A stretch of DNA of 64,000 nt from Myxococcota bacterium (lineage in GTDB: Bacteria > Myxococcota_C > UBA6777): assembly GCA_023150835.1 (NCBI GenBank), contig JAKLKB010000019.1, forward strand, positions 3,260 to 67,259, written 5' to 3'. This document shows, in pieces, positions 60,287-64,000 of this stretch. The position numbers and the translations under genes are program-made. Under the pieces are notes generated by a model. That model made no database searches, was not told the DNA's origin, and worked only from the letters and a program-made list of their open reading frames with translations. The stretch's first letter is position 1, and every line of letters begins with the position of its first letter.

Positions 60287-60401
60287 ATACGAAATCCGCA
60301 GGGCGCGTGATCGTAAAAACGTAGGGGCGTCCCCTCGTGGCTGCCCAATAATCGGGCGTTTACGTACGACCCTTCGTGTACACATCACTCGGATATCGTA
60401 T
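60287..60401 (-). mobile_element. MITE-like palindromic element, copy F (inverted)
   Basis: Begins ATACGAAATCCG and ends CGGATATCGTAT, 11 of 12 positions complementary. The interior carries GTGGCTGCCCAATAATCGGG and CGTAGGGGCGTCCCC, the family core in the opposite orientation to copies A-E. Confidence 0.9.
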
Positions 60402-60520
60402 CACCCCACACCCCACAAGGGAGCGCCGCCCCCTTGACCCCGTACGGGCGAAAAGATCACTGTTTTTCACACAGGCGACTCTGTCGCTTGAGGAAGCGCG
60501 AACGCGGCTTTTTTGGCAAC
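60402..60520 (+). repeat. dispersed repeat family 2, copy 3
   Basis: CCCCTTGACCCCGTACGGGC, ACTCTGTCGCTTGAGGAAGC and GCGAACGCGGC follow in the same order and spacing as in copy 1 near 28385. It directly joins MITE copy F. Confidence 0.7.
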
Positions 60521-60576
60521 TGCGTAAGTCCTATCGAATTCCGCTGAGTGAACGAAGCATCATCCCGAATCGTGTT

Positions 60577-61860
60577 TTAGCGGAGTTGTGCGGCCATGAT
60601 CTCGTCGTTGAGCGGGGAGAGGAGTTGGACGTCGAGGATCTGGTTGTAGAGATCGCGGGGGACGCGGGTTTGGACGCGGATGTAGTGGTCGGTGAGACCT
60701 TGCCAAAGTGTGCCGGAGTCATCTTGATCGAGAGATTGTTCCCAGAGGACAGGGGCGACGGAGCCGATCTGGTTTTGGTGGAAGCGTTGTCGTCCTTGGA
60801 GGGAGAGAGATTGTAAGATCTCGCTGCGTTGGGTTTTGGTGTCGTGGTCGATCTGATCGGGGAGTGTGGCGGCGCGGGTTTGGGGTCGGGGGGAATAGCG
60901 AAAGACGTGGAGGTGGCAAAAGTCGATCTCTTGGACAAATTCGGCGGTCTCGTTGAATTCGGCATCGGTTTCGCCCGGGAATCCGACGATCATATCGGAA
61001 CAGAGGGCAAGATCGCGGATGGAGGCGCGTGCTTCGGCGACGATCTCGCGAAATGTTTGTTTGCGGGTGCGGCGGAGCATGCGTTTGAGGGTTTGATCGC
61101 AGCCCGATTGAAGGGGAAGATGGAGGTAGCGGCAAAGGCGGGGATCTTGCCAGAGATCGAAGAATTGCGACGGAAGATCCCAAGGTTCGAGAGAAGAGAG
61201 GCGAAGGCGAGGGGTGGCCGTTTGATCGAGGATGGCTTGGAGAAGGTCTTTGAGATCGAGGTTGGCGTCGCGCTGATCGCGGCCATAAGCGCCGAGATGA
61301 ACGCCTGTCAAGACGATCTCTTTGTAGCCGAGTTTCAAAAATCCCCGAATCTCCGAGAGGATCTCAGTCAATGGGCGACTGCGCTCCTCGCCACGAGCGA
61401 TCTGTGTCACGCAAAACGCGCACTTGTTGTTGCATCCGTCTTGGACTTTGACGTAAGCGCGGGTGCGTCGGAGATCTCCGGGTTTGAGATCGCGGGCGAT
61501 CGGTTCTTCGTCGAAAGGTTCGGGTTCGACGCCCATCACAAGATAAGCGAGTTTTTCTTTGTCGAGGTTTCCGATAATGTGCCGAACACCGGGGATCTCT
61601 GCGACTTTTTGTTTTTCGATCTCGCTGTAGCAGCCTGTGACGATAATCCCCGCATGAGGGGCTTTTCGGTGGGCTTGGTGGATCATTTGGCGGGACTTGC
61701 GACCTGCTTCGTTGGTCACAGCACAAGTGTTGATCACGCACAGGTCGGCGTCTTCGGCTTCTTTGGTGAGGTCGTGTCCAATACGTCGGAATGTCCGACC
61801 GATCTGTTCGATCTCACTTTCGTTGAGTCGGCAGCCCAAGGTATCTAAGTATACTTTCAT
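60577..61860 (-). CDS. mtaB: tRNA t6A37 methylthiotransferase MtaB
   Basis: 427 residues from the ATG at 61860, giving the family start MKVYLDTLGCRLN; a TTG at 61878 overlaps the upstream stop (TTGA) and may be used by coupling. Cys10, Cys46 and Cys77 are the first iron-sulfur cluster ligands; Cys143, Cys147 and Cys150 (GCNNKCAFC) are the radical SAM cluster. A TRAM-like domain ends the protein. It adds methylthio to t6A37 of tRNA, so it works downstream of TsaB, encoded elsewhere in this window. Confidence 0.94.
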   Translation of the reverse strand: MKVYLDTLGCRLNESEIEQIGRTFRRIGHDLTKEAEDADLCVINTCAVTNEAGRKSRQMIHQAHRKAPHAGIIVTGCYSEIEKQKVAEIPGVRHIIGNLDKEKLAYLVMGVEPEPFDEEPIARDLKPGDLRRTRAYVKVQDGCNNKCAFCVTQIARGEERSRPLTEILSEIRGFLKLGYKEIVLTGVHLGAYGRDQRDANLDLKDLLQAILDQTATPRLRLSSLEPWDLPSQFFDLWQDPRLCRYLHLPLQSGCDQTLKRMLRRTRKQTFREIVAEARASIRDLALCSDMIVGFPGETDAEFNETAEFVQEIDFCHLHVFRYSPRPQTRAATLPDQIDHDTKTQRSEILQSLSLQGRQRFHQNQIGSVAPVLWEQSLDQDDSGTLWQGLTDHYIRVQTRVPRDLYNQILDVQLLSPLNDEIMAAQLR

Positions 61861-61874
61861 TACAAAAAATCCGG

Positions 61875-63014
61875 TCAATCGGGACGTTGGTAGCCATGAA
61901 AAGAAAGAACGAGTTCTGTGACGAGCGCATCGATCGCGTCGCGGGGTGGACTATGGGGCAGTCGTTTGTGGTTGGCAAGTTCAATGATCTTGCGTTCTTG
62001 TGTTTCGGCCCATTGCATCAAGGTTTCATAATCCCATGCCCCTGCTCGCACTTCGCGCAAGAGATCCGCTTGGGGATGTCGAACGCTGAGATCGCCCGTG
62101 GAGAGGAGTTCTTCGGCGGACAACAACAGACGCACAAGATGGCTACCGTGTTTGCAATCGTATCCAAAGCGGGCTTCGAGTTCAGCGCGGGCTTCGTTGC
62201 GGTGCTGTTTCCATTGTTCGTACTGTTTCCAATCGTGCAAAGCGTTCTTGTAGCGGCGTTCTGCGTCGATGCGTTGCCAGAGTTCTTCGTTGAGGCCGAT
62301 CTGTAGGGCGGCTTGTTCTTGTTCGTGATCGCCGTCGGGGTTGTAAGGGCGTCCGTGAACCATCTCAAAATAAGCGCGCATCGCATCGCGGATCTCTTCT
62401 TTCTGTTCTTCTTCCATGCTTTCGATCAGCGCGTCGAGATGCCAGATCTCGATCTGTTTTCGCATCAGCGCGCTGACCATGTCTTGCACATCTTTTGGAA
62501 CGAGCGACTCGTTTTCAGGCAGCCCAAAAGCCGAACGTGTAGGCTTTTCGGTGGTTGGTGAGAGCAGCCAACGGCGATGGGTTTGGATGCGTTTGAGTTG
62601 GCTCATCGCGTATCCTGTGTAGGTGTAACGCACGCGCATCGACAAGAAGAGATGGCGGTGTTCATACAGTCGTTCCCACGCAGGGGTGCTGTAAAGCCAA
62701 TCATCGGGGTGTGCAAAGAGGATATCGAGGATGTTGGGGTTGGCGTCGGCGGCAAGGCGGACAAACTTGGTCAGGTTAAAGACTTCGCAATCGGCGGGTT
62801 CGGTGGCGTGGGGCATCCGTTGTTGAAGTAGGGTTTGGGTAAACGGCGTGGATTCGCGCAATTGTTCCCACGTACGGGTTCCAAAGTACGTGGGCAGCGG
62901 GGCGATCGCGACACCTCGGATATCGATATCGGAGGTTGCGGTGGCGGTTCCATAGGCGTGGGAGCCGTGTAGCGTGAGAAAGATCAGGTGTTGTGGAAGT
63001 TGTTCGGGGTGCAT
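61875..63014 (-). CDS. RlaP-type nucleotidyltransferase
   Basis: 379 residues from the ATG at 63014 with AAAGGA upstream; the longer frame to 63749 is antisense to the neighbour. GSHAYGTATATSDIDIRGV (Gly17, Ser18, Asp29, Asp31) is the nucleotidyltransferase active site of the predicted-nucleotidyltransferase family (PF10127) to which RNA-ligase-associated RlaP belongs. LDILFAHPDDWLYST and helical C-terminal regions also fit. No RNA ligase gene is adjacent. It is 14 bases upstream of the mtaB ATG, so a link to RNA processing is plausible. Confidence 0.85.
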   Translation of the reverse strand: MHPEQLPQHLIFLTLHGSHAYGTATATSDIDIRGVAIAPLPTYFGTRTWEQLRESTPFTQTLLQQRMPHATEPADCEVFNLTKFVRLAADANPNILDILFAHPDDWLYSTPAWERLYEHRHLFLSMRVRYTYTGYAMSQLKRIQTHRRWLLSPTTEKPTRSAFGLPENESLVPKDVQDMVSALMRKQIEIWHLDALIESMEEEQKEEIRDAMRAYFEMVHGRPYNPDGDHEQEQAALQIGLNEELWQRIDAERRYKNALHDWKQYEQWKQHRNEARAELEARFGYDCKHGSHLVRLLLSAEELLSTGDLSVRHPQADLLREVRAGAWDYETLMQWAETQERKIIELANHKRLPHSPPRDAIDALVTELVLSFHGYQRPD

Positions 63015-63200
63015 CGCAAGGGTTCCTTTCAAAAGGCTCGTGTTGTAAAACACGTTGAAAGACGCGAGAACACGGCAAAGGTTTCGGTTGTGTTCGTCGT
63101 GAGGGGGAGAGCTACGCGAGGGGATTGGAAACCGCGTAGAGATTGTGTATGAGCGAACAGAGGCTGTGTTTGACGGACGTGCGTGCAAAGGAGGAGCAGG

Positions 63201-63914
63201 ATGAGCGATCAAGGCGGAAACAACGCGCAAGTCATCTCGATGTTGGAGCGGTTGTTGGATCGAGTGGAGCGTTTGGAGATCCGAGTGGATCAATTTTTGG
63301 GGATGGCGAACGAAGCCAAGCAAGTGGCGGCGATCGCGGCAGATACGATGGATGAAGCGGTGGCGCAGCTTGGCAAAGAAGGGGTGGATATCCAGCAGCG
63401 AGCGATGCAAGGGGCTGCTTTGTTGAAGACCATGACCGAAGAGAAGACCTTGCGCACGATCGAGCGGCTGGTCAAACACATCGGTGATCTGGAGCCTGCG
63501 GTGGAGATGCTGGGGCAACTTCCCGGGATGCTCGCGATGACAGGCGATATCTTTGATGAAACCGTTCAACATCTCGCCAAAAAAGGGATCGATGTGGAAA
63601 AGGTCGCACGCAACTTTGCTCACGGTATGCAAAAGACGGCTTCGCTGATGGGGACAGAGCCGTTTGAGATCTTGATGAATTCGGCGATCTTGGAGCCTTC
63701 GACCTTGCGTGTGATCGGCTTGATGGGTGAGTCGATGGGCAAAGCACAAAACAATCCGCAGCCTGTTGGTTTGTTCGGACTATTGGGGGCGCTCGGAGAT
63801 CCTGAGGTCAAGCGTGCCGTTGGGTTTCTGATCGAGATGGCGCGACATCTTGGAAAACATCTTCCTGATTCTTCGGTGATCAAGACACTCCAGCCAGCCT
63901 CCCATCCCCGTTAG
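63201..63914 (+). CDS. DUF1641-family protein
   Basis: 237 residues from the ATG at 63201 with AGGAGG upstream. N-terminal coiled coil (MLERLLDRVERLEIRVDQFL) then helices. The C-terminal PVGLFGLLGALGDPEVKRAV with GFLIEMARHLGK is the DUF1641 signature. Members are often encoded near FAD oxidoreductases; none is seen before the window ends. Function unknown. Confidence 0.8.
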   Translation: MSDQGGNNAQVISMLERLLDRVERLEIRVDQFLGMANEAKQVAAIAADTMDEAVAQLGKEGVDIQQRAMQGAALLKTMTEEKTLRTIERLVKHIGDLEPAVEMLGQLPGMLAMTGDIFDETVQHLAKKGIDVEKVARNFAHGMQKTASLMGTEPFEILMNSAILEPSTLRVIGLMGESMGKAQNNPQPVGLFGLLGALGDPEVKRAVGFLIEMARHLGKHLPDSSVIKTLQPASHPR

Positions 63915-63980
63915 TGTTTCCACAAAATTGCATGGTGGCACGGTGGGCAAAAGGCTGATGTTGTGGGACTTGCGCAGGAA

Positions 63981-64000
63981 GAGAGTACGTAGACGCCCTA
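63981..64000 (+). mobile_element. probable MITE-like element, copy G (cut by window end)
   Basis: GAGAGTACGTAGACGCCCTA matches the left interior of the family (GTAGACGCCCTG). Only 20 bases are visible, so the call is provisional. Confidence 0.45.

Larger units (their letters stand above)
60272..60576. other. intergenic repeat block
   Basis: About 305 bases filled by MITE copy F (60287-60401) and repeat family 2 copy 3 (60402-60520), which abut each other. No gene. Confidence 0.8.

Overview
The window looks like a chromosomal segment of a Myxococcota (deltaproteobacterial) genome of moderately high GC. Evidence: two surface proteins end in MYXO-CTERM sorting tails, several very large cysteine-rich proteins carry MopE-type and Stig1-type repeats, there is a PilC-PilS-PilR-pilin locus with a sigma-54 pilin promoter, and lipoproteins are abundant. 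No rRNA, tRNA, CRISPR array, transposase or prophage gene was recognised.

Layout. 1-3680: the tail of an alpha/beta hydrolase, a CGNG-repeat cysteine-rich lipoprotein and an M50-type membrane peptidase. 3872-11756: a type IV pilus block with pilC, pilS, pilR, a pilin-like gene, a TPR-like membrane-anchored protein and two paralogous pilA genes; the outer pilA has a clear -24/-12 promoter. 12015-14662: an MA-type peptidase, YggS and Maf. 14941-17344: a phosphoethanolamine N-methyltransferase-like enzyme and a polytopic membrane protein. 17402-17834: a 41-bp hairpin tandem array abutting a dispersed repeat. 17879-19689: an RNA m5C methyltransferase and tryptophan 2,3-dioxygenase. 19815-22439: a modular YCF48/MopE/LamG lipoprotein. 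22665-29686: the rpsB-tsf-pyrH-frr-cdsA-rseP housekeeping cluster, then tsaB; uppS and dxr, common in this cluster, are absent. 29982-36942: a Nudix hydrolase, lipoproteins, a double cyclic-nucleotide-binding protein, a ComEC-like metallo-beta-lactamase lipoprotein and a zinc-ribbon methyltransferase. 37017-44122: two giant MYXO-CTERM proteins that share a MopE block but have different propellers. 44770-52290: a chlorophyllase-like lipoprotein and two Stig1-repeat lipoproteins. 52345-59165: a TauE-type permease, a cluster of unusual proteins without signal peptides (one SdiA-regulated-type propeller) and a lipoprotein. 59326-63914: a frameshifted HNH-like gene, mtaB, an RlaP-type nucleotidyltransferase and a DUF1641 protein.

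Across the window runs a dispersed family of about 115-bp palindromic, MITE-like elements (six copies plus one cut by the right edge) with near-perfect terminal inverted repeats, plus a second intergenic repeat family. These, the hairpin array, several minisatellites and the shuffled cysteine-rich surface modules are the most unusual content. Gene functions are recognised by reading motifs and remembered family features; no searches were run.
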